A DNA stretch of 64,000 nt from the NCBI RefSeq assembly GCF_000384475.1, contig NZ_ARWB01000001.1:4206123-4270122 (forward strand), given 5' to 3'. The notes beneath the pieces are model-generated. The model had not been told where the DNA came from. It saw only the letters and a program-made list of their open reading frames with translations, and ran no database searches. This stretch comes from Methylopila sp. M107. GTDB taxonomy: Bacteria > Pseudomonadota > Alphaproteobacteria > Rhizobiales > Methylopilaceae. Positions within the stretch are counted from its first letter, which is position 1. The number at the start of each line of letters is the position of its first letter. Positions 1-8,361 of this stretch are shown in pieces. Both the position numbers and the translations under genes were made by a program.

Positions 1-1117
1 TTTGCGCGAAGGCCTTGCCCGTGTCGGCGGCGTCCTGGTCCCGGTCGACCAGCACCACCTCGAGCCCCGCCTGCGCCGAGACGTAAGCGACGCCCGCCCC
101 CATGAAGCCCGCGCCGACCACGCCGACGGTTCTGAGCTCGCTCTTCGGAACGCCCGCGGGGCGCCTTGCCCCCTTGTTCAGCTCCTGCATCGAGACGAAC
201 AGCGTGCGGATCATGGCGGCCGCCTCGGGCGAGCGCAGCACCTTGGCGAACTGCCAGCTCTCGACGGTGAGCGCCAGATCCATCGGCAGCTGCAGCCCGT
301 CGAACACCGCCTGCAGCATGGCGCGGATCGCGGGGTAGTTGTCTTGCGTCTCGCGGCGGTAGATCGCGTTGGCGGGCGGAAAGGTCATGAACCCGGCCTT
401 CGACCACACCGGCCCGCCGGGGAGTTTAAAACCCTTTTCGTCCCACGGCTTTGTCGCCTTGCCGCCGGCGAGGATCCAGGCCTTGGCCTTCGACAAAATC
501 TCGTCCTTCGGGGCGACCTCGTCGACGAGCCGCATGGCTCTCGCCTTGTCGGGGCGGATCTGCTCGCCCTTCATCAGCATCTGCAGCGCGTCGCCGGGGG
601 GCAGCATGCGCGCGACCCGCTGGGTGCCGCCGGCGCCCGGGAACAGCCCGACCTTCACTTCCGGCAGGCCGACGCGCGTCGCCTTGTCGTTCGATGCGAT
701 CCTGTAATGGCAGCTGAGCGCGAGCTCGAACGCGCCGCCGAGACAGACCCCGTTGATCGCCGCGACGAAGGGTTTTCCAGACGTCTCGATGCGGCGGTAG
801 AGCTGGCTGAGTTTGCGGCTCTCCTCGAACAGCGCCTTCGCGGCCGCAGCCTCGCCGTGCTTCGCCATCTCGCTCGCGTAGAGCCGCGCGAGACCCTCCA
901 GCATGGTGAGGTCCGCCCCGCCCGAGAACGAGCCCTCCTTGCCGGACGAGATCACCGCGCCCTTGATCTGATCGTCCGAGGCGACGCGCTCGACGATGTC
1001 CGCGAGCTCGCGGATCGCTCCTTCCGTCAGCACGTTCATCGAACGGCTGGCCATGTCCCAGACGATTCCAAGCACGCCGTCGGCGTCGAGTTCGGTGCGG
1101 AAGCTCTGGTCGGTCAT
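1..1117 (-). CDS. fadJ: 3-hydroxyacyl-CoA dehydrogenase / enoyl-CoA hydratase, C-terminus cut by window edge
   Basis: This is the N-terminal 372 residues of the bifunctional alpha subunit of the fatty-acid beta-oxidation complex, which hydrates 2-enoyl-CoA and oxidises 3-hydroxyacyl-CoA. The first ~300 residues read as a crotonase domain, with GGAFELALS and a PEVKVGLFPGAGGTQR stretch. A Rossmann NAD-binding start (VGVVGAGFMGAG) follows just before the edge. The start is the ATG at 1117 (MTDQSFRTEL). The gene continues to the left, so the dehydrogenase C-terminal domains are not visible. A thiolase gene lies 240 bases upstream on the same strand, the usual FadB/FadA-type pairing, although a repeat element sits between them. 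FadB versus FadJ cannot be settled from sequence alone. Confidence 0.9.
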   Translation of the reverse strand, partial: MTDQSFRTELDADGVLGIVWDMASRSMNVLTEGAIRELADIVERVASDDQIKGAVISSGKEGSFSGGADLTMLEGLARLYASEMAKHGEAAAAKALFEESRKLSQLYRRIETSGKPFVAAINGVCLGGAFELALSCHYRIASNDKATRVGLPEVKVGLFPGAGGTQRVARMLPPGDALQMLMKGEQIRPDKARAMRLVDEVAPKDEILSKAKAWILAGGKATKPWDEKGFKLPGGPVWSKAGFMTFPPANAIYRRETQDNYPAIRAMLQAVFDGLQLPMDLALTVESWQFAKVLRSPEAAAMIRTLFVSMQELNKGARRPAGVPKSELRTVGVVGAGFMGAGVAYVSAQAGLEVVLVDRDQDAADTGKAFAQ

Positions 1118-1138
1118 TGATGTTGTCCTGTCCCAGCC

Positions 1139-1346
1139 TCGTCATCCCGGACGGCGCAGCCGAACCGGGATCGTGTTCAGAAAAAAAACCGCGTCATGCC
1201 CCGACTTGTCCGGGGCATCCAGTTCTCGGCCGCGCGACGCCCGACGACGGACCCTGGATCCCCCGGACGAGCCGGGGGATGACGGGGAGGGTCATGCGCC
1301 ACATTCGGGCGACGATCCCGGATCGGCTGCGCCGTCCGGGATGACG
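1139..1346. repeat. Dispersed GC-rich intergenic inverted repeat (nested palindromes)
   Basis: Bases 1139-1173 and 1312-1346 are near-perfect reverse complements built around a CGGACGGCGCAGCCG-type core. A second nested pair (CCCCGACTTGTCCGGGG and CCCCCGGACGAGCCGGGGG) lies inside. The same TCATCCC...GGGATGA architecture recurs at 18041-18250, 39964-40049 and around the IS110 element. It looks like a non-coding palindromic repeat family. Confidence 0.75.
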
Positions 1347-1356
1347 CCCAAGACCC

Positions 1357-2565
1357 TCACACCCGCTCCACGATCGTCGCCGTGCCCATGCCCGCCCCGA
1401 TGCACAGCGTCACCAGCGCGGTCTCTTTGCCCGAGCGCTCCAGCTCGTCGATCGCGGTTCCGAGAATCATCGCGCCGGTCGCGCCGAGCGGGTGCCCCAT
1501 CGCGATCGCGCCGCCATTGACGTTGACCTTGTCCGATCCAAGCCCGAACGCCTGGAGATAGCGCAGCACCACGGAGGCGAAGGCCTCGTTGACCTCGAAC
1601 AGGTCGATGTCAGAGATCTCCATGCCCGAACGCGCCAGAACCTTCTTCGTGACGTCGACCGGCCCCGTCAGCATCAGCGCCGGCTCCGACCCGATATTCG
1701 CGAACGCTTTTATTCGCGCACGGGGTTTGAGCCCCGCGGCTTCGCCGGCCGCCTTCGAGCCGACCAGCACGGCCGCCGCACCGTCCACGATGCCCGAAGA
1801 ATTGCCGGCATGGTGGACGTGATTGACCTGCTCGACCTCGGGATGCGCATAGGACGCCACCGCGTCGAACCCGCCCATCTCGCCCATCTCGGCGAAGGAC
1901 GGTTTTAGGCTCCCGAGCGACTGCATGGTGGCGTCGGGCCGCATGTGCTCGTCGCGGTCGAGCAGGACGATGTCGTTGACGTCGCGCACGGGCACGACCG
2001 ACCCCGCGAACCGCCCCTCGGCCCATGCCGCCGCGGCGCGCTTCTGGCTCTCGACCGCGTAAGCGTCGCAGTCGTCACGCGAAAACCCGTACTTCGTCGC
2101 GACAAGGTCGGCCGAGACGCCCTGCGGCATGAAGTAGGACTTGATCGCGATCGCAGGGTCCATCGGCCAGGCCCCGCCCGAGGCGCCGAGCCCGACCCGG
2201 CTCATGCTCTCCACCCCGCCCCCGACCACGAGATCGTGCTGCCCCGCCATCACCTGCGCGGCCGCGAAGTTCACCGCGTCGAGCCCCGAGGCGCAGAACC
2301 GGTTGATCTGCACGCCCGGAACCCGGATCCCGTAATCCGCAGCCAAAGCCGCCGCCCGCGCGATGTCGCCGCCAGCCTCCCCGACCGGGTCCACGCAGCC
2401 GAGCACCACGTCGTCGATCCGCCCCGTATCCAGCCCGTTCCGCTCCGCCAGCGCCCGAAGCGCCGTCACCGCAAGCCCGAGCGTCGACACCTCGTGCAAA
2501 GACCCATCCGCCTTGCCCCGACCACGAGGCGTCCGGACCGCGTCGAAAATGTAAGCGTCGGGCAT
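1357..2565 (-). CDS. fadA: Acetyl-CoA C-acyltransferase (thiolase)
   Basis: This 402-residue thiolase catalyses the final thiolytic cleavage of 3-ketoacyl-CoA in beta-oxidation. The start used is the ATG at 2565 ([13 protein letters not shown]). An in-frame start upstream at 2679 would add 38 residues unlike any thiolase. The nucleophilic Cys91 sits in NRFCASGLD, and His358 ([10 protein letters not shown]) and Cys388 (TLCIGAGMG) complete the catalytic set. Length matches degradative thiolases. It is divergent from the dioxygenase pair that starts at 2706, and a perfect palindrome lies in the 140-base promoter gap. It is probably co-expressed with the downstream hydratase/dehydrogenase. A biosynthetic (phaA-type) role is less likely given the neighbours. 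Confidence 0.9.
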   Translation of the reverse strand: MPDAYIFDAVRTPRGRGKADGSLHEVSTLGLAVTALRALAERNGLDTGRIDDVVLGCVDPVGEAGGDIARAAALAADYGIRVPGVQINRFCASGLDAVNFAAAQVMAGQHDLVVGGGVESMSRVGLGASGGAWPMDPAIAIKSYFMPQGVSADLVATKYGFSRDDCDAYAVESQKRAAAAWAEGRFAGSVVPVRDVNDIVLLDRDEHMRPDATMQSLGSLKPSFAEMGEMGGFDAVASYAHPEVEQVNHVHHAGNSSGIVDGAAAVLVGSKAAGEAAGLKPRARIKAFANIGSEPALMLTGPVDVTKKVLARSGMEISDIDLFEVNEAFASVVLRYLQAFGLGSDKVNVNGGAIAMGHPLGATGAMILGTAIDELERSGKETALVTLCIGAGMGTATIVERV

Positions 2566-2643
2566 AGGCTGACCTTGCTCTTGTTCTAAGCTGCGCGCGA
2601 TGCGCTGGAACTGGCGCGACTCGGCCTTTTTATCGCCAATACG

Positions 2644-2660
2644 TTCGTGATACGAACGCT
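2644..2660. promoter_or_regulatory. Perfect palindrome, candidate repressor operator between thiolase and dioxygenase genes
   Basis: CGTTCGT-GAT-ACGAACG is a perfect 7-base inverted repeat with a 3-base centre. It lies in the divergent promoter region, 79 bases from the thiolase start and 46 bases from the dioxygenase start. Size and symmetry resemble TetR- or MarR-family operators that control fatty-acid genes. No such regulator gene is in the immediate neighbourhood. Confidence 0.5.
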
Positions 2661-2705
2661 GCACATGCGATTGCGACACAGGCGAAATCGGCGGGAGTGT
2701 TTGCG

Positions 2706-3533
2706 ATGACGCCAGCAGAGATGCTGAAGGACCAGGGTTTCTATCCGCTGCCCGGCGCGTTCGCGTCGGTCGCGGGGGACACCGCGGCCCTCATCAAGGA
2801 AGAGTTGAAGAAGCCCGAATTCGCCAACAACGAGGTGGGCGTCGGCGACGCGTTCAACAAGCTCCGGTCGGTGCAGGACTTCCTCTATCACGACGCCGTC
2901 CGCGCGGCCTACGGCAAGGTGTTCTCCACCCAGCCGACCTTCCTGCAGGCCTGCGACATCCACAACGGCTTCGTGCAGGGCAACTGGCACAAGGACTGCG
3001 CCAACAAGCATCCCCAGCAGGGGCGGGATTGGGACGAATCCAAGGACCTCTACCGCAACTACAAGCTGATGATCTATCTGGAGTGCGACGACTATTCGTT
3101 CTGCGTCAAGCCGCGCTCGAACCGGAAGAAGAAGTTCTTCGACAAGGCCGTCACGGACGACTACTTCGCGGTTTCGGTGGCGGACGCGGCCAACACCAAC
3201 TTCTCCAAGATCGGCAAGTCGGTGCAGTTCCTGCCGCAGCCGGGCGACGCGGTGATGTTCGACCTGCGCACCACCCATCGCGGGCAGGGGCTGAATTCCG
3301 CGCAGTACTCCAAGCGCGCCTCGAACAAGCTGACGCTTTCTTATGTGTTCGCCGACCGGAACCCGCACGCCCACCGCTTCCATAGCTTCCGCACCATGCT
3401 GAAACAGGGCTATCGGCCGCTGAACGACGGCGTGCAGCAGCGCCTGAGCGACGCGGGCCTGTGGTGGGAGACGCTGCGGACGAACTATTTCGACACCCAC
3501 AAGGACGAGATGGCCGACGTCGTCATCAAGTGA
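2706..3533 (+). CDS. Phytanoyl-CoA dioxygenase-like Fe(II)/2-oxoglutarate oxygenase, copy 1
   Basis: This 275-residue protein looks like a PhyH-superfamily oxygenase. An HxD pair (His95, Asp97 in NWHKDC) and a distal His191 (THRGQG) form the iron facial triad. Arg204 in KRASNK is a candidate 2-oxoglutarate anchor. The ATG at 2706 is preferred over a GTG at 2697 because GGGAG is well spaced and the start then matches copy 2 exactly (MTPAEMLK). Copy 2 follows 39 bases downstream and the two are clearly paralogous along their whole length, so this is a tandem duplication. The beta-oxidation setting suggests hydroxylation of an acyl or lipid substrate, but the substrate is unknown. The HAHRFHS stretch near the C-terminus is shared by both copies. 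Confidence 0.72.
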   Translation: MTPAEMLKDQGFYPLPGAFASVAGDTAALIKEELKKPEFANNEVGVGDAFNKLRSVQDFLYHDAVRAAYGKVFSTQPTFLQACDIHNGFVQGNWHKDCANKHPQQGRDWDESKDLYRNYKLMIYLECDDYSFCVKPRSNRKKKFFDKAVTDDYFAVSVADAANTNFSKIGKSVQFLPQPGDAVMFDLRTTHRGQGLNSAQYSKRASNKLTLSYVFADRNPHAHRFHSFRTMLKQGYRPLNDGVQQRLSDAGLWWETLRTNYFDTHKDEMADVVIK

Positions 3534-3572
3534 CGGCGCGCGGGCATTCGACACCAACAAGGCGGATCGATC

Positions 3573-4391
3573 ATGACACCGGCTGAAATGCTCAAGCGCC
3601 AGGGCTTCTTCCCGCTGCCCGGAGCCTTCGCTTCGATCGCGCCGGACGCCGCGAAGGCCATCAAGGCGCAGATCGGCGTGGAGGCCCAGGACGCCGCCGG
3701 CATCGGCGACGCCTTCAACAAGATCTCCTCGGTGCGCGACGTCTTCTATGATGACGCGGTCAAGGCGGCGTATGAGAAGGTGTTTCCGGCCAAGCCGACC
3801 TTCCTGCAGGCCTGCGACATCCATAACGGCTTCGTGCAGGGCAACTGGCACCGCGACTGCGCCAACAAGAACCTGAAGAAGGGCCCGGACTGGGACGAGA
3901 GCGCGTCGGCCTACACGAACTACAAGCTGATGATCTATCTCGAATGCGACGACTACTCGTTCTGCGTGAAGCCGCGCACCAACAGCAAGAAGCTCGGCGA
4001 GCCCGAGGGCGAGGAGAAGTACTTCACCGTCTCGGTCGAGGACGCGGCGAAGACCGATTTCTCCAGGGTCGAGCAGCCTGTGCAGTTCATCCCGAAGCCG
4101 GGCGACGCGGTGATGTTCGACCTGCGCACCGTGCATCGCGGGCAGGGTCTCAACTCCGAGCAGTTTTCCAAGCGCGCCTCGAACAAGCTGACGCTGTCTT
4201 ACGTGTTCGCCGACCGGAACCCGCACGCCCATCGCTTCCACAGTTTCCGCACCATGCTGAAGAAGGGCTACAAGCCGTTCGACGCCGCCGTGACGCGTCG
4301 GCTGGAGGATGCGGGCCTGTGGTGGGACAGGCTGTCGACCAACTATTTCGACAGCCACAAGGACGAGCTGGATTTCGTCGTCCTGAAGTAA
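3573..4391 (+). CDS. Phytanoyl-CoA dioxygenase-like Fe(II)/2-oxoglutarate oxygenase, copy 2
   Basis: This 272-residue paralogue of the preceding gene keeps the same iron ligands (NWHRDC, then TVHRGQG or equivalent) and the KRASNKLTLSY segment. The copies diverge most at residues 25-45 and in a short insert near residue 145 (GEPEGEEKYF against a lysine-rich stretch in copy 1). The start has a good ribosome binding site (AAGGCGG, 3560-3566). It should form an operon with copy 1. Retention of both active sites argues that neither copy is a decaying pseudogene; they may differ in substrate or form a heteromer. An IS110-family element begins about 110 bases downstream. Confidence 0.72.
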   Translation: MTPAEMLKRQGFFPLPGAFASIAPDAAKAIKAQIGVEAQDAAGIGDAFNKISSVRDVFYDDAVKAAYEKVFPAKPTFLQACDIHNGFVQGNWHRDCANKNLKKGPDWDESASAYTNYKLMIYLECDDYSFCVKPRTNSKKLGEPEGEEKYFTVSVEDAAKTDFSRVEQPVQFIPKPGDAVMFDLRTVHRGQGLNSEQFSKRASNKLTLSYVFADRNPHAHRFHSFRTMLKKGYKPFDAAVTRRLEDAGLWWDRLSTNYFDSHKDELDFVVLK

Positions 4392-4424
4392 GGGTCGCTT
4401 GAGCCGCTGGCGTCGCGGACGCTG

Positions 4425-4500
4425 TCATTCCGGGCTTGGCCCGGAATCCAGAACCACGACGCATGCAGTGAGTTCAGCGACGCTGGTGTTTCTGGATTCC
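4425..4500. repeat. Left half of an interrupted TCATTCCGG intergenic repeat
   Basis: GTCATTCCGGGCTTGGCCCGGAATCC at 4425-4450 and CTGGATTCC at 4492-4500 are the left parts of the dispersed palindromic repeat. A matching right part (GGCCGGAATGAC) appears at 5629-5640, beyond the transposase gene. This implies that the insertion element landed inside the repeat. Confidence 0.5.
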
Positions 4501-5612
4501 TGTGTGTCTCGCCTATGGCATTGTGTTGGCGGGCGAGAGACCGTTGGATTCCTGATCGCTTGAGATCGCGGCAGCCGGCTCGGTCCTCGCCCGCCTGTAC
4601 AAACCCAACCTGAACAGTTGACCGAGGCCGCGCCAACGGACCTCGCATCACAGGGATAGGCGCGATGATCATAACCCCTGGCTTCATCGGTTGCGACGTC
4701 TCCAAAGCTCATCTCGACATTTTCGACGGCGGCCTCGGCCGGCCTGAACGCATCCCGAACTGCGCGGAGGCGATCGCGGCGCTCTGCGAACGCTGGCGCT
4801 CGCGCGAGGTCTTCGCTCTGTTCGAAGCCACCGGACGCTACGATGCGGGCCTGCGGCTCGCGCTCGACGCGGCGGGCATTCCTTACGCCCGCGTCAACCC
4901 GGCCCATGCCCGCGCCTTCGCGCGCGCCAAGGGACGGCTCGCCAAAACCGACGCGATCGACGCTGAAAGCCTGGCCGCCATGGCCATGACGCTGAGGCCC
5001 GATCCCAGCCCCGCCCGCAGTGCGGTCCGCGACCGCCTGGCGGCGCTCGGCGGTCGCCGCGACCAGCTAGTCGCCGATCGCGCCCGCGAGAAAGCGCGGC
5101 GCGAAGCGCTCGACGAGCCCGCCGTGGCGGACGACATCGCCGCCCATCTCGACTTCCTCGATGGCCGCATCAAAGCGCTCGAGGCCGCGATCGCGGCGCT
5201 CGTCGCGGCCGAGGCCGAGCTGGCCCAGGACCAAGCGCTACTGCGTTCGATTCCGGGCTTCGGGCCGATCGCGACCACCGTCATGCTCTCAGTCATGCCG
5301 GAGCTCGGCCGCCGCGACCCGAAGGCCATCGCGGCGCTCGCGGGCCTCGCCCCGATCAATCGTGACAGCGGCGCGTTCCGCGGCAAGCGCGCGATCGGCG
5401 GCGGACGGCGGCGCGTGCGACGGGCGCTCTACATGGCCGCGCTCGCGGCGATCAAGACCAGGCAGCGCTTCGCCGACATCTACAAAGCCATGATCGCCAA
5501 GGGAAAACCGCCCAAGGTCGCGATCATCGCCATCGCCCGGAAGCTCCTCGTTGTCGCAAACGCAGTCCTGCGAGATCAGACACCCTTCAAAGCAGAACAC
5601 GCCTGAAAACAC
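4501..5612 (+). mobile_element. IS110-family insertion sequence (ends approximate)
   Basis: One complete transposase gene lies between two halves of an interrupted intergenic repeat, which sets the approximate limits. IS110 elements usually lack terminal inverted repeats and target-site duplications, so the exact ends cannot be read by eye. About 160 bases precede the transposase start, a typical non-coding end in this family. The whole element appears intact. Confidence 0.65.
4665..5606 (+). CDS. IS110-family transposase
   Basis: This 313-residue protein has the two-part layout of IS110 transposases. The N-terminal RuvC-like DEDD domain starts at GCDVSKAHLDIF (first Asp ~10), has FEATGRYD near residue 50, and continues through KTDAIDAESLA near residue 100. 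The C-terminal Transposase_20 domain holds IPGFGPI near residue 200 and LAGLAPINRDSG. The catalytic acidic residues appear present and the frame is open throughout, so it may be active. Length is slightly below the 330-400 residues common in the family. No passenger gene accompanies it. Confidence 0.93.
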   Translation: MIITPGFIGCDVSKAHLDIFDGGLGRPERIPNCAEAIAALCERWRSREVFALFEATGRYDAGLRLALDAAGIPYARVNPAHARAFARAKGRLAKTDAIDAESLAAMAMTLRPDPSPARSAVRDRLAALGGRRDQLVADRAREKARREALDEPAVADDIAAHLDFLDGRIKALEAAIAALVAAEAELAQDQALLRSIPGFGPIATTVMLSVMPELGRRDPKAIAALAGLAPINRDSGAFRGKRAIGGGRRRVRRALYMAALAAIKTRQRFADIYKAMIAKGKPPKVAIIAIARKLLVVANAVLRDQTPFKAEHA

Positions 5613-5671
5613 AGTTGCCGGCCCTTCGGCCGGAATGACGGCGAAGACAGCGCGCGAAAGGCTTCTGGCGG

Positions 5672-6307
5672 CTACGTCGCAGCGCCCGGAAATCCGCGCC
5701 GCATCAGCTCGTAAGGGTGCTTCCATCCCGGCAGCGCGCGGATGCGCTCGACCCATGCGGAGATCGCCGGATAGGGCTCGAACGACCAGGCGAGTTCGTC
5801 GCCATAGTGCAGATACGCCGACAGCGAGAAATCCGCGATGGTCGGGCGGTCGCCGACCACGAAGGCGCGGCCCTCCATGTGCTTTTCAAGCACGGTCCAG
5901 GCGCTCTTCATGCGCTGTCCGAGGAATTCGGTGACGGGCGTTTCGCCGGTTCCCATGAAAGCCAGCATGAAGCGCCGTGTAGCGGCGTAGCTCGTGAACT
6001 TATGGTTGTCGAACAGGATCCAGCGCAGGATTTCGCGCTCCTCCTCGGGCGTCCCGCCGCCGTAGCGGCCGAGCTTCTCGGCGAGATAGTCGAGGATGAC
6101 GCCGGACTGGGTCAGCACCAGCCCGTCATGTTCGAGCACCGGCGCTTCGGCCATCTCGTTGAGTTCGCGGAACGCGTCGCTCCGCTGCGCGCCGCCGAAG
6201 AAGTCGACGAACACCGGCTCCCAGTCCGCGCCCGCAAGGTGCAGTGGCAGCGCGGCCTTGTAGGAGTTTCCGGATTCGCCGAAGCAGTGGAGGCGGAATT
6301 CGGCCAC
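5672..6307 (-). CDS. Glutathione S-transferase family protein
   Basis: This 211-residue protein has an N-terminal thioredoxin-like GST domain (the EAPVLEHDG and LTQSGVILDYLAE segments form the glutathione-binding cis-Pro/Ser region) and a C-terminal helical domain with GDRPTIADFSLSAY. It probably conjugates glutathione to electrophiles or reduces peroxides in the cytoplasm; the substrate is unknown. The GTG at 6307 is chosen because GGAGA lies 7 bases upstream; a TTG at 6313 would be too close to that site. It is the gene between an IS element and the acyl-CoA dehydrogenase on the same strand, separated from the latter by a large repeat. Confidence 0.85.
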   Translation of the reverse strand: MAEFRLHCFGESGNSYKAALPLHLAGADWEPVFVDFFGGAQRSDAFRELNEMAEAPVLEHDGLVLTQSGVILDYLAEKLGRYGGGTPEEEREILRWILFDNHKFTSYAATRRFMLAFMGTGETPVTEFLGQRMKSAWTVLEKHMEGRAFVVGDRPTIADFSLSAYLHYGDELAWSFEPYPAISAWVERIRALPGWKHPYELMRRGFPGAAT

Positions 6308-6344
6308 GGACAAGTCTCCGTTGATGGGATGGGCGGTACACGTT

Positions 6345-6484
6345 CCCCTCCCCCTTGTGGGGAGGGGTTAGGGGTGGAGGTGGCGCCGAATGATGCGCCG
6401 GCGTTCGGCGTAAAGCGGCTTCGCGGTCCACGGTTCCTTCTGAACCACCCCCACCCCTAACCCCTCCCCACAAGGGGGAGGGGG
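6345..6484. repeat. Dispersed inverted repeat (CCCCTCCCCCTTGTGGGG type)
   Basis: Bases 6345-6377 and 6451-6484 are long reverse complements with a ~70-base centre. The arms carry CCCTCCCC and TTAGGGGTGG tracts. Relatives of this element occur at 16801-16952, 42809-42934, 49167-49298, 50070-50187 and 54181-54329. It is non-coding and would fold into a very stable hairpin if transcribed. Confidence 0.8.
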
Positions 6485-6509
6485 ACACGAGCGCTACGAC
6501 GCTCCCCCC

Positions 6510-8300
6510 TCAAAACGCCTCCGCTGGCAGCGCCATCACGGCGTCGGCGCCAGCCTTGATGGCGCTAAGCCGCACGGAAGTCTCGGGCAGCATGCGCTCC
6601 ACGAAGAAGCGCCCGGTGACGAGCTTGGCGTCCATCGCCTCGACGTCCTCGCCGGCCGCCTTCTTCGCCAAAGCGGCCTTGGCGATCATCGCCCACATCA
6701 GGCCGAGCGCGACCAACCCGAACAGGCGCATGTAGTCGGAGGCGCCGGCGCCGGCGTTGTCGGGCCGGCCCATGGCGTTCGCCATGAACCACATGGTGGC
6801 TCCTTGAAGATCCTCGCGGGCCTTCTTCAGGGGTTCGAGATAGGGCCCAAGACCCTCGACCTCGGCGTTCTCCTTCGCGAAGGCGTCGACCTCCTTGAAG
6901 AACGCCATGACGGCGCGGCCTCCGTTCCGCGGCAGCTTGCGGCCGATCAGGTCCATCGCCTGCACGCCGTTCGCGCCCTCGTAGATCATGGCGATGCGGG
7001 CGTCGCGGACGAACTGCTCCATGCCCCACTCGGCGATGTAGCCATGCCCGCCGAACATCTGCTGCGCCTTGACCGCGTTGTCGAAGCCGAGATCCGTCAC
7101 GACGCCTTTGATCACGGGCGTCAGCAAGCCCATGTGGTCGTCGGCCGCGTCGCGCTCCTTCGCGTCCTCGGCGACATGGCCGACGTCGCCCCGGATCGCG
7201 GTCCACAAGATCAGCGCGCGCGCCGCCTCGTTGAACGCCTTGATGGAGAGCAGCGTCCGGCGGACGTCCGGATGCACGATGATCGGGTCGGCGGGCTTGT
7301 CGGGCTCGGCCGGCCCCTTCAATGCGCGGCCCTGCCGCCGCTCGCGGGCGTAGGCCGCGGCGTTCTGATAGGCGACCTCGGACTGAGCGAGCCCCTGGAT
7401 GCCGACGCCGAGCCGCGCCTCGTTCATCATCGTGAACATGGCGGGTAGGCCGCGGTTTTCCTCGCCGACGAGCCAGCCGGTCGCGCCGTCATAGTTCATG
7501 ACGCAGGTCGCGTTGCCGTGGATGCCCATCTTGTGCTCGATCGCCCCGCACGAGACCGCGTTGCGGGCCCCGAGCGAGCCGTCCTCGTTGACGAGGACCC
7601 TCGGCGCGACGAACAGCGAGATGCCCTTCACGCCCTCCGGCGCGCCAGCGATGCGGGCGAGCACCAGGTGGACGATGTTGTCGGTCATGTCGTGGTCGCC
7701 GGCCGAGATGAAAATCTTCTGGCCCGTGATCGCGTAGGAGCCGTCGCCGTTTGGGACCGCCCTGGTCTTGATGAGCCCGAGATCGGTGCCGCAATGCGGC
7801 TCGGTCAGGTTCATGGTCCCGGTCCATGTCCCGGACACCATTTTTGGCAGGTAGGTCGACTTCTGCGCGTCGGTCCCGTGCAGCACCAGGGCCGAGATCG
7901 CCCCTTGAGTGAGGCCCGCATACATGGCGAGCGCCATGTTGGCCGAGGAGGCGTATTCGTTGATCGCCGCCTCGATCGTGTGCGGCAGGCCCTGTCCGCC
8001 GAACGCGGGATCGGCCGAGAGCCCGACCCAGCCGCCCTCCGCGAACGCCCTGAACGCCTCCTTGAAGCCGTTCGGCGTCACCACCACGCCGTCGGCGAGG
8101 CGCTGGCAGCCCTGCAGGTCCCCGGTGCGGTTGAGCGGCTGGAAGCTCTTTTCGGCGACCTTCGCGCCCTCCGCCAGCACCGCCTCGACGACGTCGCGCG
8201 TGGCCTCGGAAAACCCCGGCAGGTTGGAATGCCGGTCGAAGCCGAGCACGTCGTAGAGCAGGAACAGCGTGTTCTCGACAGGCGCCTTGTAGCTCGGCAT
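6510..8300 (-). CDS. Acyl-CoA dehydrogenase (long form with C-terminal extension)
   Basis: This 596-residue FAD-dependent enzyme performs the first oxidation of beta-oxidation (acyl-CoA to 2-enoyl-CoA). It has the usual N, middle and C domains; LTEPHCGTDLG marks the flavin-contacting middle domain and MIYEGANGVQAMDLIGR carries the catalytic Glu. The N-terminal extension and the ~130-residue C-terminal domain place it in the ~600-residue class that includes DmdC-like 3-methylmercaptopropionyl-CoA dehydrogenases, so the substrate could be an unusual acyl-CoA. The start at 8300 has GGGAG 6 bases upstream. It lies on the same strand as the GST and VOC genes. Confidence 0.9.
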   Translation of the reverse strand: MPSYKAPVENTLFLLYDVLGFDRHSNLPGFSEATRDVVEAVLAEGAKVAEKSFQPLNRTGDLQGCQRLADGVVVTPNGFKEAFRAFAEGGWVGLSADPAFGGQGLPHTIEAAINEYASSANMALAMYAGLTQGAISALVLHGTDAQKSTYLPKMVSGTWTGTMNLTEPHCGTDLGLIKTRAVPNGDGSYAITGQKIFISAGDHDMTDNIVHLVLARIAGAPEGVKGISLFVAPRVLVNEDGSLGARNAVSCGAIEHKMGIHGNATCVMNYDGATGWLVGEENRGLPAMFTMMNEARLGVGIQGLAQSEVAYQNAAAYARERRQGRALKGPAEPDKPADPIIVHPDVRRTLLSIKAFNEAARALILWTAIRGDVGHVAEDAKERDAADDHMGLLTPVIKGVVTDLGFDNAVKAQQMFGGHGYIAEWGMEQFVRDARIAMIYEGANGVQAMDLIGRKLPRNGGRAVMAFFKEVDAFAKENAEVEGLGPYLEPLKKAREDLQGATMWFMANAMGRPDNAGAGASDYMRLFGLVALGLMWAMIAKAALAKKAAGEDVEAMDAKLVTGRFFVERMLPETSVRLSAIKAGADAVMALPAEAF

Positions 8301-8361
8301 GGACGCTCCCGGATCAGACGGCGGCGCGCCATCCTATCTCAAGTGATCCGCCGTTTTTGCG

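Noticed and set aside
2586-4358. Long antisense open frame (~590 codons) with an internally repeated protein sequence
   Set aside because: It is antisense to the two PhyH-like genes, and its internal repetition only mirrors their duplication. GC-rich third positions keep such frames open.
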